Positions 1-6,127 of a stretch of 9,924 bases of DNA are shown piece by piece. The DNA is from Chloroflexota bacterium (GTDB taxonomy: Bacteria; Chloroflexota; UBA5177; JANWHV01). The stretch's first letter is position 1; each line of letters begins with the position of its first letter. The DNA is taken from positions 1 to 9,924 of the forward strand of contig JANWHO010000211.1 of assembly GCA_025450375.1 (NCBI GenBank), given 5' to 3'. The position numbers and the translations under genes are program-made. The notes under the pieces were generated by a model that was not told where the DNA came from, searched no databases, and saw nothing but the letters and a program-made list of their open reading frames with translations.

Positions 1-922
1 CGGAGCCGAAGCCCACCCGGTCGATCCCTAGTCGCTCCACCAGATAGTCCACATGGTCGGCGATCATGGTCAGCGGCGTCTCCTTCTCGTTCTTCCCATC
101 TGGGCGTAAGAAGCCGACATGGTAATTAACCCCCACCATGCCGTCGGACTCGCGGATGGCCGCCAATTGCCGATCAGTTAGGTTCCGGCTGGCTCCGCAG
201 ATCGCGTGGGCATTGGAGTGCGTGGCCACCAGGGGCGCCGTGCTCAGCTTCTGAACGTCCCAAAAGCCCTTTTCGTTCAGATGGGAGAGATCGAGCATCA
301 CCCCCAGCCGATTGCACGCCTGAACCAATGCGCGTCCGGCATCGGTCAGTCCATTGCCGGTGTCGGGGGAACTGGGGAAGGCGAACGGTACCCCCTCGGC
401 GAAGCGGTTGGGACGGCTCCAGACCGGGCCGATCGATCGTAAGCCGGCCCGATAGAACACCTCCAGTGCCTCCAGCTCCGGGTCGATTGCCTCCGCCCCC
501 TCGAAATGAAGAATAGCGGCCAGAGTACCGTTTGCCAGGCATGTAGCCAGTTCATCGGCGGTGCGCACCACCTTGACCCCGCCGCCCGAGGCATCCTCGA
601 TGCGGAACAGATCGGCCGCCATTCCGATGGCCGTGCGCTGAGCGGTGGCTCTATCTGGGGTGGGCGGCATGGTCCGGGTATCCCCATAGGCCGCCAGCGA
701 CGCATCGGCCACGCCCTGCGTGGCGTCCCGCTTCGGCGTATCCTCGTCGGCTCCGGGGACGAAGACGGCGAAGAAGCCGCCGCCGAATCCACCCTCTCGC
801 GCCCGTGGAAGGTCAAGTTGCGCCTCCTCGGCGCGCTCGAAGAAGCTGCCGCCGTGCTTCCGCAGGCGCAATAACACATCGTTATGGCCGTCAAAAATCG
901 TTACCTGCCGGCTCGTAGCCAC
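1..922 (-). CDS. Membrane dipeptidase family protein (peptidase M19), 3' end beyond window
   Basis: About 307 residues are visible on the minus strand, read by hand; the C-terminus lies past the left edge. Peptidase M19 enzymes are zinc hydrolases of the amidohydrolase fold that cleave dipeptides, including D-residue ones. The family's metal ligands are all present: His13 and Asp15 (GHNDVLLRL), Glu141 (HFEGAE), His214 (DLSH) and His235 (THSNA). The 21-residue spacing of the last two equals that of human renal dipeptidase (His198/His219). GLRSIGPVWSRPN and ASRNLTD are further family hallmarks, and the visible end GIDRVGFGS leads into the usual DFDG motif. There is no signal peptide, so it is probably cytoplasmic. 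The start is GTG at 922, chosen because AGAGGAG lies 6 nt upstream (929-935) and the conserved N-terminal motif follows at once. It lies 121 nt downstream of the receiver gene on the same strand. Substrate is unknown. The family call is very secure. Confidence 0.95.
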   Translation of the reverse strand, partial: MATSRQVTIFDGHNDVLLRLRKHGGSFFERAEEAQLDLPRAREGGFGGGFFAVFVPGADEDTPKRDATQGVADASLAAYGDTRTMPPTPDRATAQRTAIGMAADLFRIEDASGGGVKVVRTADELATCLANGTLAAILHFEGAEAIDPELEALEVFYRAGLRSIGPVWSRPNRFAEGVPFAFPSSPDTGNGLTDAGRALVQACNRLGVMLDLSHLNEKGFWDVQKLSTAPLVATHSNAHAICGASRNLTDRQLAAIRESDGMVGVNYHVGFLRPDGKNEKETPLTMIADHVDYLVERLGIDRVGFGS

Positions 923-928
923 GCTCTA

Positions 929-935
929 CTCCTCT
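929..935 (-). promoter_or_regulatory. Shine-Dalgarno fixing a GTG start
   Basis: AGAGGAG read on the minus strand, 6 nt before the GTG at 922. It decides the start of the M19 gene, since the first ATG codons in that frame lie well inside the conserved domain and would remove the HxD metal motif. Confidence 0.7.
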
Positions 936-968
936 TTACCACTCCAGTAATCATCAGTCACGCCACAC

Positions 969-982
969 CCGGCCGCGGCCGG
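969..982. repeat. 14-bp perfect GC palindrome
   Basis: CCGGCCGCGGCCGG is its own reverse complement. It lies in the 121-nt gap between the receiver gene and the M19 gene, 47 nt upstream of the M19 start. It could be an operator, a cruciform-forming site or chance in GC-rich DNA. No poly-T follows on either strand, so a simple intrinsic terminator is unlikely. Confidence 0.35.
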
Positions 983-1016
983 TTCCGTTCCCGCCGTTTG
1001 GCTTCAGCCGGAGGTT

Positions 1017-1043
1017 CCACGCCTCAGCCGGAAGGCTCCGTGG
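1017..1043 (-). terminator. Stem-loop directly after the receiver gene stop
   Basis: On the minus strand the base right after the stop codon begins CCACG, which pairs with CGTGG 17 nt further on. Inside it AGCC pairs with GGCT around a TTCC tetraloop, with a small asymmetric internal loop. There is no T-tract, so it is a weak candidate terminator or mRNA 3' stabiliser. The same bases also form an imperfect 20-nt tandem duplication (1001-1020 and 1021-1040, first 12 positions nearly identical). Confidence 0.3.
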
Positions 1044-1445
1044 TCAGTCAGGGTCATGCTCGATTGCCTGTGCCACGGTGGTAATCAGGGTATTCAGGGC
1101 GAAGGGCTTCTGGAGCGCCGCGGTCGCCCCCAGTTTGCGGGCCCAGGATTGGGCGTTCCCGGCCGCTGTCATCACCACCACGGGAATGGACGCCGTCCGT
1201 GGGTCCAGGTGTAAGCGCCGGTACACCTCCGGCCCATCCATCAGGGGCATCATGATATCAAGTAAAATCACGTCTGGCGGCGCGTCGGCGGCTGCCTTGA
1301 GCGCCTCGCCGTTTACCGCCGTCGCCACGCTGTAGCCTTCATCCTCAAGAATCGTCGCTACCGTGTCGCAAATCGCGTCCTCGTCGTCCACCACCAGAAC
1401 TCGCCGCTGTGGCGTCGTGCCGGCGCTCTCCATGGTGACTCCCAT
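1044..1445 (-). CDS. Stand-alone response regulator receiver domain protein (CheY-like)
   Basis: A 133-residue protein that is one receiver domain and nothing else. It would accept a phosphoryl group from a histidine kinase and signal by protein-protein contact, as it has no output domain. The full active site is visible: acidic pair Asp20-Asp21 (LVVDDED), phospho-acceptor Asp63 (ILLDIMMP), Thr93 (VMTAAG) and Lys113 (LQKPF). The MMPxMDG loop after the acceptor is typical. I start at ATG 1445, with AAGGAAGAG upstream. ATG 1430 (GGGAG five nt before it) is equally possible and loses only four residues; a longer frame to 1493 looks like untranslated leader. No kinase gene is in the window, so the partner is unknown. 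It is divergent from the aldo/keto reductase and upstream of the M19 gene on the same strand. The fold and active site are certain; the role is not. Confidence 0.93.
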   Translation of the reverse strand: MGVTMESAGTTPQRRVLVVDDEDAICDTVATILEDEGYSVATAVNGEALKAAADAPPDVILLDIMMPLMDGPEVYRRLHLDPRTASIPVVVMTAAGNAQSWARKLGATAALQKPFALNTLITTVAQAIEHDPD

Positions 1446-1634
1446 CTCTTCCTTCTCGCGCCACCAGAATGGGCACGAGCCGCCCAGATTCATGATAAAG
1501 CGTCCACCCCGGTTGAATCGGTCATTCGGGGATAGCCTATCGGGGTACTATAGATAGAGCGGCGCCGGCGGGGCGTTGCCGTCCCACCAGCTATCGTACA
1601 CTGGCGGGAGTACATCGCGTGTGAGGAAGACATC
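1446..1634. other. Divergent intergenic region, promoters not resolved
   Basis: This gap separates the divergent receiver and aldo/keto reductase genes and must hold both promoters. A short dyad GATAG-C-CTATC lies at 1531-1541. A TTGAAT (1513-1518) could be a -35 for the plus gene, but no good -10 stands 17 nt away; TACTAT (1546-1551) is the nearest TATAAT-like hexamer and is too far. I therefore do not call a specific promoter. The reductase Shine-Dalgarno GAGGA (1623-1627) is clear. Confidence 0.4.
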
Positions 1635-2597
1635 GTGGAGTATAGGAACTTGGGCCGCTCGGGCCTGAAGGTAAGCGTGATCGCGCTGGGCAACTGGTTG
1701 ACCCATGGTGGGTACGTGGCCGAGGAGAACGCCGCTAAGTGCGTGCATCGCGCCTTCGATCAGGGAATCACTTTCTTCGATACCGCCAACGCGTACATGC
1801 GGGGCGCGGCGGAGGAGGTGCTGGGCCGCGCGCTGAGCCAGTATCGCCGTAGCTCGTACGTGCTGGCCACCAAGCTGTTCTGGCCCATGGACGAGGGGCC
1901 GAACGACCGCGGCCTCTCCCGGAAACACGTGATGGAGCAATGCCATGCCTCGCTTAAGCGGCTCGGCGTGGACTACATCGATCTGTATCAATGCCATCGC
2001 TTCGACCCCACGACGCCGGTCGATGAGACGCTCCGCGCCATTGATGACCTGATCACTCAGGGGAAGGTACTCTACGGGGGGATCAGCGAATGGACGGCCC
2101 TGCAAATCTCTAGCGCCGTGGCCTTCGCGCGCGAGCACAATATCGACCAGATCATCTCCAGCCAGCCGCAATACAGCATGCTCTATCGCACCATCGAGAA
2201 GGAAGTGATTCCGCTCTGCGAGCGCGAGGGGATCGGCCAGGTGGTGTTCTCGCCCCTCGCCCAGGGGGTGCTCGCGGGCCGCTACCGGCCCGGCCAGCCG
2301 CCGCCCCCCGATTCGCGGGCCGCCTCCGGTGACGCCGCGAACTTCGTGCGTAATTGGCTCCGTGACGACGTGCTGGAAGGGGTAGAGAAACTGCGGCCCA
2401 TCGCCGCCGATCTGCACCTGAGCCTGAGCCAGCTTTCGCTGGCCTGGGTGCTGCGGCAGCCCAACCTGAGCGCCGCGATCATCGGCGCCTCCCGTCCCGA
2501 GCAGATCGACGACAACGTTGGGGCGGCTGGAGTAAAGCTGGACGAGGCCACTTTGCAGGCCATCGACGAGGCCGTAGGGGCGGTCGCCCAGCGCTGA
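1635..2597 (+). CDS. Aldo/keto reductase, Kv-beta/YghZ-like
   Basis: A 320-residue NADP(H)-dependent oxidoreductase of the aldo/keto reductase TIM-barrel superfamily, cytoplasmic, reducing carbonyls; the exact substrate cannot be read from sequence. The catalytic tetrad is intact: Asp49 and Tyr54 (FFDTANAY), Lys80 (LATKLF) and His121 (LYQCHRFD). The N-terminus (EYRNLGRSGLKVSVIALG), the SQPQYSMLYR segment and the late IIGASRPEQIDDN cofactor-binding stretch are typical of the group containing the potassium-channel beta subunits and E. coli YghZ. Length matches that group. The start is GTG 1635, with AGGA 7 nt upstream (1624-1627); this places the conserved YRxLGxSGL motif at the extreme N-terminus as expected. 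It converges on a small membrane-protein gene with a strong hairpin between them. Probably a single-gene transcript. Confidence 0.95.
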   Translation: MEYRNLGRSGLKVSVIALGNWLTHGGYVAEENAAKCVHRAFDQGITFFDTANAYMRGAAEEVLGRALSQYRRSSYVLATKLFWPMDEGPNDRGLSRKHVMEQCHASLKRLGVDYIDLYQCHRFDPTTPVDETLRAIDDLITQGKVLYGGISEWTALQISSAVAFAREHNIDQIISSQPQYSMLYRTIEKEVIPLCEREGIGQVVFSPLAQGVLAGRYRPGQPPPPDSRAASGDAANFVRNWLRDDVLEGVEKLRPIAADLHLSLSQLSLAWVLRQPNLSAAIIGASRPEQIDDNVGAAGVKLDEATLQAIDEAVGAVAQR

Positions 2598-2606
2598 TCC
2601 CCACGA

Positions 2607-2651
2607 AGAGTCCGTCATGACGCGGTCCAAGGCCGCGTCATGACGGACTCT
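2607..2651. terminator. Perfect 19-bp inverted repeat, likely bidirectional terminator
   Basis: AGAGTCCGTCATGACGCGG (2607-2625) and its exact reverse complement (2633-2651) flank a 7-nt loop. It starts 9 nt after the reductase stop, and its other end touches the stop codon of the convergent membrane-protein gene (2651-2653). The position and the lack of mismatches suggest it ends or protects both transcripts. No U-tract follows on either strand, so it is not a textbook intrinsic terminator. Each arm also contains the palindrome CGTCATGACG. Confidence 0.7.
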
Positions 2652-3139
2652 CACGTATGCGTCCCCTTCCCCTCGCCGTACAGAAGACCCAGGGCGACCC
2701 CAAACGCGATATGTCGGACCACCTGTTGCGCCATCGGAAGCGGGCGGTTCAATTTCGGCAGATCCCCCGCGCGCATCGCCGGATGCCGGCGGTCCACCAG
2801 CCAAGTCAGCGGCCACAGCAAGGTGTTCTCCGCCATCAGCATGGTGAGACCGCGCGCCCAGGCGGGTCCGAGCAGCCTGCGGCGCGTATAGCTCGCGTAG
2901 GCCAGGCTCAGAGTGATGCTAAAACCGGTGTGGGCCAGAAATCCCACGATACGAGCGCGCCGAGGGTCGGCGGTCACGGTCCGTCCCAGCATGAGCAGGT
3001 CATCCGAGGGCGATCCGGTGATCGCCATATCCACGTACATGACGCCCAAATAGACAAGAGCGGCGAGGCCGCCCGCGCGTACGGCTCGCTCCGCGTCAAA
3101 ATCGGAATCAAGACCGGGCAGATCGCGGAGTACCGGCAT
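2651..3139 (-). CDS. Small integral membrane protein of unknown function
   Basis: A 162-residue protein that I cannot assign to a named function. Four hydrophobic segments are visible at about 22-42, 64-84, 97-115 and 140-155. The last (RHIAFGVALGLLYG) resembles the His/Gly-rich terminal helix of some DUF1440/DUF6789-like membrane proteins, which is a weak hint only. Conserved-looking polar residues sit in or beside helices (His70, Glu104-Asn105, His143). The charged RRR at 86-88 after helix 2 suggests that loop is cytoplasmic. The start at 3139 is chosen because AAAGGAGG stands about 10 nt upstream; the open frame extends to 3211, but the extra stretch lacks a ribosome site and looks non-coding. 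It is convergent with the aldo/keto reductase and divergent from a GNAT gene, so it is probably transcribed alone. Confidence 0.75.
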   Translation of the reverse strand: MPVLRDLPGLDSDFDAERAVRAGGLAALVYLGVMYVDMAITGSPSDDLLMLGRTVTADPRRARIVGFLAHTGFSITLSLAYASYTRRRLLGPAWARGLTMLMAENTLLWPLTWLVDRRHPAMRAGDLPKLNRPLPMAQQVVRHIAFGVALGLLYGEGKGTHT

Positions 3140-3288
3140 GAGGGGGAACCCTCCTTTCTTGAGGTGAAAGCATGGTTGCCAGGGTACCGCGGGGAAATGG
3201 GCGTCCGCCACTCCCTCTGGGAGTCTGCACGCGCCACCCTATTCCTGTTATGGTATGCACTGAACGATTTTCGATAGGGGGCACGAGA

Positions 3289-4191
3289 GTGGCACGCTTC
3301 CGCCAAGCGGTCATTGACGATATCGACGCCGCGGCTGACGTCTGGCAGCGCACGATCGAGGAGTCTCGGCGTGGCGCCCACCGCCTCTCACCCAGCCAGC
3401 GATGGGGGGTCGATAAGAGTTGGTGGGAGCACCTCCTGCGCAGCAGTAAGGGCGGCTTTTGGGTGGCCGAGGATGGCAGCACCATTGTCGGCATCGTCTG
3501 CGCGATCGTGCGTGACGGCGAGTGGCTGCTCACCCATCTCTACGTCCTGCCCGAGCGGCAAGGTCATGGGGTCGGCCGCGGATTGGTCGAGCGGGCCCTC
3601 CGCAGCGCCCGCGGCACCGATCGCCACGTCGCCTATGCCGACGCCTCGAACTTTGCCAGTACCAGCCTCTATATGCGCCATGGGATGTACCCGGCACGCG
3701 ATATTGTTGGCCTCACCGGCCCAGTCAGTGTCCTCGAACGGGTGCGGGCCAGCGCCGATGGGCTGCTCGCCGAGCCGCTGGGCGCCCACAGCACGTCGTT
3801 GATCGGCCACATCGATGCCCTGGATCGGCAGGTCCGCGGCACCGGACGGAGCGAGGATCATAGATTTTGGCTTGATCTGGGGATGCGCGGCCTCTTGTTC
3901 CGCCGCCACGGCCAGATCGTGGGCTATGCCTATTGCAGTCCCTGGGGCGGCATCGGGCCGGTGGCCGCGCAGCACGAAACTGATCTCCCCGCCATGCTGG
4001 AGCGCTGCGGCCAGGTGCTCGCGGAGAGTGGGGTGGCCGAAACCTCGCTATTGGTGCCGGGAGTGAACCAGACCGTGCTCTCCCAATTGCTCCTGCACGG
4101 CTTCCGCCAGACCTCACTCGGTTTGTTCGTGGCCACCCGTCCCGCCGGCGATTGGAGTCACTACCTGCTGTTCCACAGCGGCTTGCCCTAA
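3289..4191 (+). CDS. Tandem-domain GNAT family N-acetyltransferase
   Basis: A 300-residue protein with two GNAT-like halves. The first (about 1-150) has a complete acetyl-CoA site: LTHLYVLPERQGHGVGRGL gives the QxxGxG pyrophosphate loop at 91-96, and DASNFASTSLYMRHGM is the usual C-terminal motif with its helix and Tyr. The second (about 150-300) has no such loop; its RRHGQIVGYAYC and GGIGPVAA stretches resemble the YitH-type (Acetyltransf_18) domain, so it may bind substrate or be degenerate. Acceptor is unknown. The start is GTG 3289, with an AGGGGG purine run 8 nt upstream, and it gives a normal GNAT N-terminus (ARFRQAVIDDIDAAADVW). The open frame reaches back to 3172 but without a ribosome site. 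The 3' end overlaps the convergent RHH gene by 4 nt. Confidence 0.88.
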   Translation: MARFRQAVIDDIDAAADVWQRTIEESRRGAHRLSPSQRWGVDKSWWEHLLRSSKGGFWVAEDGSTIVGIVCAIVRDGEWLLTHLYVLPERQGHGVGRGLVERALRSARGTDRHVAYADASNFASTSLYMRHGMYPARDIVGLTGPVSVLERVRASADGLLAEPLGAHSTSLIGHIDALDRQVRGTGRSEDHRFWLDLGMRGLLFRRHGQIVGYAYCSPWGGIGPVAAQHETDLPAMLERCGQVLAESGVAETSLLVPGVNQTVLSQLLLHGFRQTSLGLFVATRPAGDWSHYLLFHSGLP

Positions 4192-4466
4192 CCCATGCGC
4201 GTTTCCGCCTGCTGAAACACTTCCCAGCTCACCGGATCAAAGTCCCGCGCTAGCGCGACGGACTCAGCGAGATAGTCCGCGTCAGTGCTCATCCGCGCGA
4301 AATCGGCGTCAAGCGCAGCCCGTTCGCGGGCGGCGAGCAGATCACGCAGCGCTCGGACAAGCAAATCATTCCGCGACCGCGCCGCGCCCTCGGCTACTGC
4401 TCTGTCCGCCGCGGCAAGCAGATCCGCCGGCAGAGTGATGGTGATCCGTGTCGGCTTGCTCGTCAT
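4188..4466 (-). CDS. Ribbon-helix-helix antitoxin-like / CopG-family protein
   Basis: A 92-residue protein. Residues 5-45 form a ribbon-helix-helix DNA-binding fold: a basic beta strand (TRITITLP) followed by two helices (DLLAAADRAVAEG and SRNDLLVRALRDLLA). The acidic tail (DADYLAESVALARDFDPVSWEVF) resembles the toxin-binding tail of MazE/VapB-type RHH antitoxins, which often end in DxxYxxEAxxLAEEFxxxDWE. Such proteins dimerise, bind operators and usually repress their own operon. The start at ATG 4466 follows TTGGAG 8 nt upstream; an alternative ATG at 4490 adds eight residues. The toxin normally follows the antitoxin, but here the downstream DNA is the convergent GNAT gene, overlapping by 4 nt, so it looks like an orphan antitoxin or a solitary regulator. 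Confidence 0.82.
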   Translation of the reverse strand: MTSKPTRITITLPADLLAAADRAVAEGAARSRNDLLVRALRDLLAARERAALDADFARMSTDADYLAESVALARDFDPVSWEVFQQAETRMG

Positions 4467-4504
4467 GGGCCGCTCCAAAATCGATGCCACGGTGGTATAG
4501 GCGA

Positions 4505-4534
4505 ATTATCGCGGGATCGCGTCCCTCGGAGCAA
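4505..4534 (-). promoter_or_regulatory. Candidate promoter of the RHH gene
   Basis: On the minus strand TTGCTC (4534-4529) is followed after 18 nt by GATAAT (4510-4505), matching the sigma-70 -35 and -10 at three and five of six positions. The spacer contains a small CGCG-GGAT-CGCG dyad. The predicted start would lie near 4498, about 30 nt before the ATG at 4466, a sensible distance. Confidence 0.45.
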
Positions 4535-4581
4535 GCATCTAGTGCAAGCCCGATAGGTCTTGCGTTGGCGGGTCGGGTGTC

Positions 4582-4699
4582 CTGAAGCACAGACACACAG
4601 AACCCGGCTCCGATTGCGCACTCCCGCGTCTCCAGCCCTCACCCTTCTCTCAGGGGAGCCATCTGTGTTTTCCATTCAGTCTGTGTTTCCGTGCTTCAG
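4582..4699. repeat. 118-bp element bounded by imperfect 20-bp inverted repeats
   Basis: CTGAAGCACAGACACACAGA (4582-4601) pairs with the reverse complement of 4680-4699, with two mismatches in 20. The right end is duplicated: CTGTGTTTTCCATTCAG (4663-4679) lies just before CTGTGTTTCCGTGCTTCAG (4681-4699). The left arm can instead pair with the nearer copy, ACACAGA and GGCTCC (4595-4601, 4606-4611) with GGAGCC and TCTGTGT (4655-4660, 4662-4668). No target-site duplication is visible. It may be a MITE-like or REP-like remnant, or a structured leader. Confidence 0.5.
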
Positions 4700-4754
4700 A
4701 AGGAGTGAGCGGCGATGTTGTAAGGGACACCCGTGCGAGCGCTACGGATCCGCC

Positions 4755-4763
4755 TGCTATGAT
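4755..4763 (+). promoter_or_regulatory. Extended -10 promoter candidate for the permease
   Basis: TGC followed by TATGAT is an extended -10 (TGnTATAAT-like, five of six in the hexamer). No good -35 stands 17 nt upstream, which extended -10 promoters can tolerate. Transcription would begin near 4770 and leave a leader of about 50 nt before the permease start. Confidence 0.4.
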
Positions 4764-4808
4764 CACTCTATGCTCCTCGCATTTCTGTTGTAGCCGCTTC
4801 TCCGATCC

Positions 4809-4814
4809 AGGAGG
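4809..4814 (+). promoter_or_regulatory. Strong Shine-Dalgarno pointing to an ATC start
   Basis: AGGAGG, followed after 8 nt by ATC at 4823. An in-frame TAA lies at 4817-4819, so the permease frame cannot begin further upstream. No ATG, GTG or TTG occurs in frame before GTG 4877, which has no ribosome site. The spacing is ideal for initiation at 4823. Confidence 0.75.
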
Positions 4815-4822
4815 AATAACCC

Positions 4823-6103
4823 ATCACCCTACGCGAGGTAGTCGCGCTTGCCATCTTCGCCGCTACCCTATGCGGGGTGCTGGCTCGGCCCTTCAAAGTG
4901 TCCGAAGGCGCCTGGGCCATGGGGGGCGCTGCCCTCATGCTGGTGACTGGGCTTGCCAGCCTTGGCGACCTCGGCTCGGTCCTCTCCGGCAACCTCCCCG
5001 TGTTCGCCTTCTTTCTTGGCATGATGGCGCTGACCCGGCTGGCCGAGGAGGGGCTGGTCTTTGACCGCATGGCCATGGCGGCCGCCAGACTGGCCCACGG
5101 CGGCAGCCGCCGCCTCTTCCTCAATGTATTTCTGCTCGGCACCGTGATCTCTACGTTCCTGACCAACGATGCCACGGCGCTTATCCTCACGCCCGTGGTC
5201 TACGCGCTGGTCACTCGGCTCCGCCTCGATCCGCTTCCCTTCGCCTTCGCCTGCACTTTCATCGCCGATACGGCCTCCATGACCCTGCCGGTCAGCAATC
5301 CGATCAATATCATTCTCGGGCAGCGCTTCCCCGATCTTACCCTGGGCGGCTTCCTGCACTATATTCTTTTGCCAAGCCTGGCGGCCATCGCGATCAATAT
5401 CGTTGCATTCACGTTCATCTTCCGCCGCACTCTTGCCGCCTCCTTCACCGTCCCGACTCCCACCGAGACACCGAGTGCCGAGGCCGCGCGCGCTTTCCGA
5501 GTGGCCGTGATCGTGCTCCTCCTCGTGGCCCTTGCTTTCGTGGCCGTTTCCCTCTCACACTCCTCCTGGGTAGGAGTGGTGGCCATGATTGGCGCGGGTG
5601 TGCTCCTCCTGGCCACCGCCTTGCAAGGCCGGCTCCAATGGCGCCGGCTGGCGGGGGGGATCTCCTGGGGGGTATTCCCCTTTATCGCCGGGATGTTCCT
5701 CCTGGTCCGCGGAATCGAGCATCAGGGCGCCACGCACCAGCTTGGCCTCCTCCTGGCCCGGCTCGCCGGCCACGGAACCATGCAAACCGCCGTGGTTACC
5801 ACCTTCTTCTCGGCTATTGGCAGCAACGTGATCAACAATGTCCCCATGGTCGCGGTCATGGGCTCCGCCATCCCCAGCGCGCCTGGCGCCTCGCATCCAG
5901 CGCTGGTCTATGGTACCCTGGTGGGCTGCGATCTTGGGCCAAACCTCACGATTGTCGGTTCACTATCCACCCTGATCTGGCTGCTGCTCCTCCGCAAACG
6001 GGGAGTCGAGGTCTCCAGTCTGGACTACGCAAAGCTGGGGATCATCGTCACCCCCATCATGCTGCTGGTCAGTGGGCTGCTTCTGGGTGTGTTGCTTCGC
6101 TGA
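4823..6103 (+). CDS. ArsB-family arsenite/anion permease (ArsB/NhaD ion transporter superfamily)
   Basis: A 426-residue polytopic inner-membrane transporter with 11-12 hydrophobic segments. Family hallmarks are visible in order: FLTNDATALILTPVV (112-126), a FIADTASMTLPVSNPINI stretch, SNVINNVPMVAVM (from residue 334) and GCDLGPNLTIVGSLSTL near 370-385. All have close counterparts in E. coli ArsB, which extrudes arsenite or antimonite. Relatives include uncharacterised YbiR-like anion permeases, so arsenite is likely but not certain. The start is set at ATC 4823, a rare initiator, because of the AGGAGG at 4809-4814 and because it restores the first membrane helix (TLREVVALAIFAATLCGVLA). The next conventional start, GTG 4877, would cut that helix off. 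No arsR, arsC or arsA lies nearby. A GNAT gene follows after 24 nt. Confidence 0.87.
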   Translation: MTLREVVALAIFAATLCGVLARPFKVSEGAWAMGGAALMLVTGLASLGDLGSVLSGNLPVFAFFLGMMALTRLAEEGLVFDRMAMAAARLAHGGSRRLFLNVFLLGTVISTFLTNDATALILTPVVYALVTRLRLDPLPFAFACTFIADTASMTLPVSNPINIILGQRFPDLTLGGFLHYILLPSLAAIAINIVAFTFIFRRTLAASFTVPTPTETPSAEAARAFRVAVIVLLLVALAFVAVSLSHSSWVGVVAMIGAGVLLLATALQGRLQWRRLAGGISWGVFPFIAGMFLLVRGIEHQGATHQLGLLLARLAGHGTMQTAVVTTFFSAIGSNVINNVPMVAVMGSAIPSAPGASHPALVYGTLVGCDLGPNLTIVGSLSTLIWLLLLRKRGVEVSSLDYAKLGIIVTPIMLLVSGLLLGVLLR

Positions 6104-6127
6104 GTATTTTGGGTTTGGTGGAGGGCC

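Larger units (their letters stand above)
4467..4822. other. 356-nt non-coding region between RHH gene and permease
   Basis: I see no credible gene here: the open frames lack codon bias, ribosome sites and recognisable motifs. It holds a promoter candidate for the RHH gene (4505-4534), a repeat element (4582-4699), an extended -10 candidate (4755-4763) and the permease Shine-Dalgarno (4809-4814). A 9-bp dyad CCACGGTGG (4487-4495) beside the RHH start could be its own operator. A seven-codon frame MLLAFLL with stop (4770-4793) falls at the start of the presumed permease leader, but it lacks a ribosome site. Confidence 0.6.

Noticed and set aside
1548..2816. A 422-codon open frame on the minus strand opposite the aldo/keto reductase
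   Set aside because: It is antisense to a gene with a complete catalytic tetrad, has low-complexity Gly/Ala/Arg composition and no recognisable domain; long antisense frames are common in GC-rich DNA.
3388..3975. A 195-codon minus-strand frame downstream of the RHH gene, a possible missing toxin
   Set aside because: It lies opposite the GNAT coding sequence in a shadow frame, starts far from the antitoxin stop and has no toxin motif.
3289..4191. Tandem GNAT as MshD (mycothiol synthase), completing a mycothiol set with the right-hand genes
   Set aside because: MshD also has two GNAT domains, but its intact acetyl-CoA site is in the C-terminal half, whereas here it is in the N-terminal half; the sequence does not resemble MshD and the gene is over 4 kb away.
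4582..4699. Insertion sequence remnant
   Set aside because: There is no transposase fragment inside the 118 bp and no target-site duplication at the edges; kept only as a repeat element.
4770..4793. Seven-codon frame MLLAFLL as a leader peptide of the permease
   Set aside because: No Shine-Dalgarno precedes it, its start falls at the predicted transcription start, and it has no regulatory codon run.
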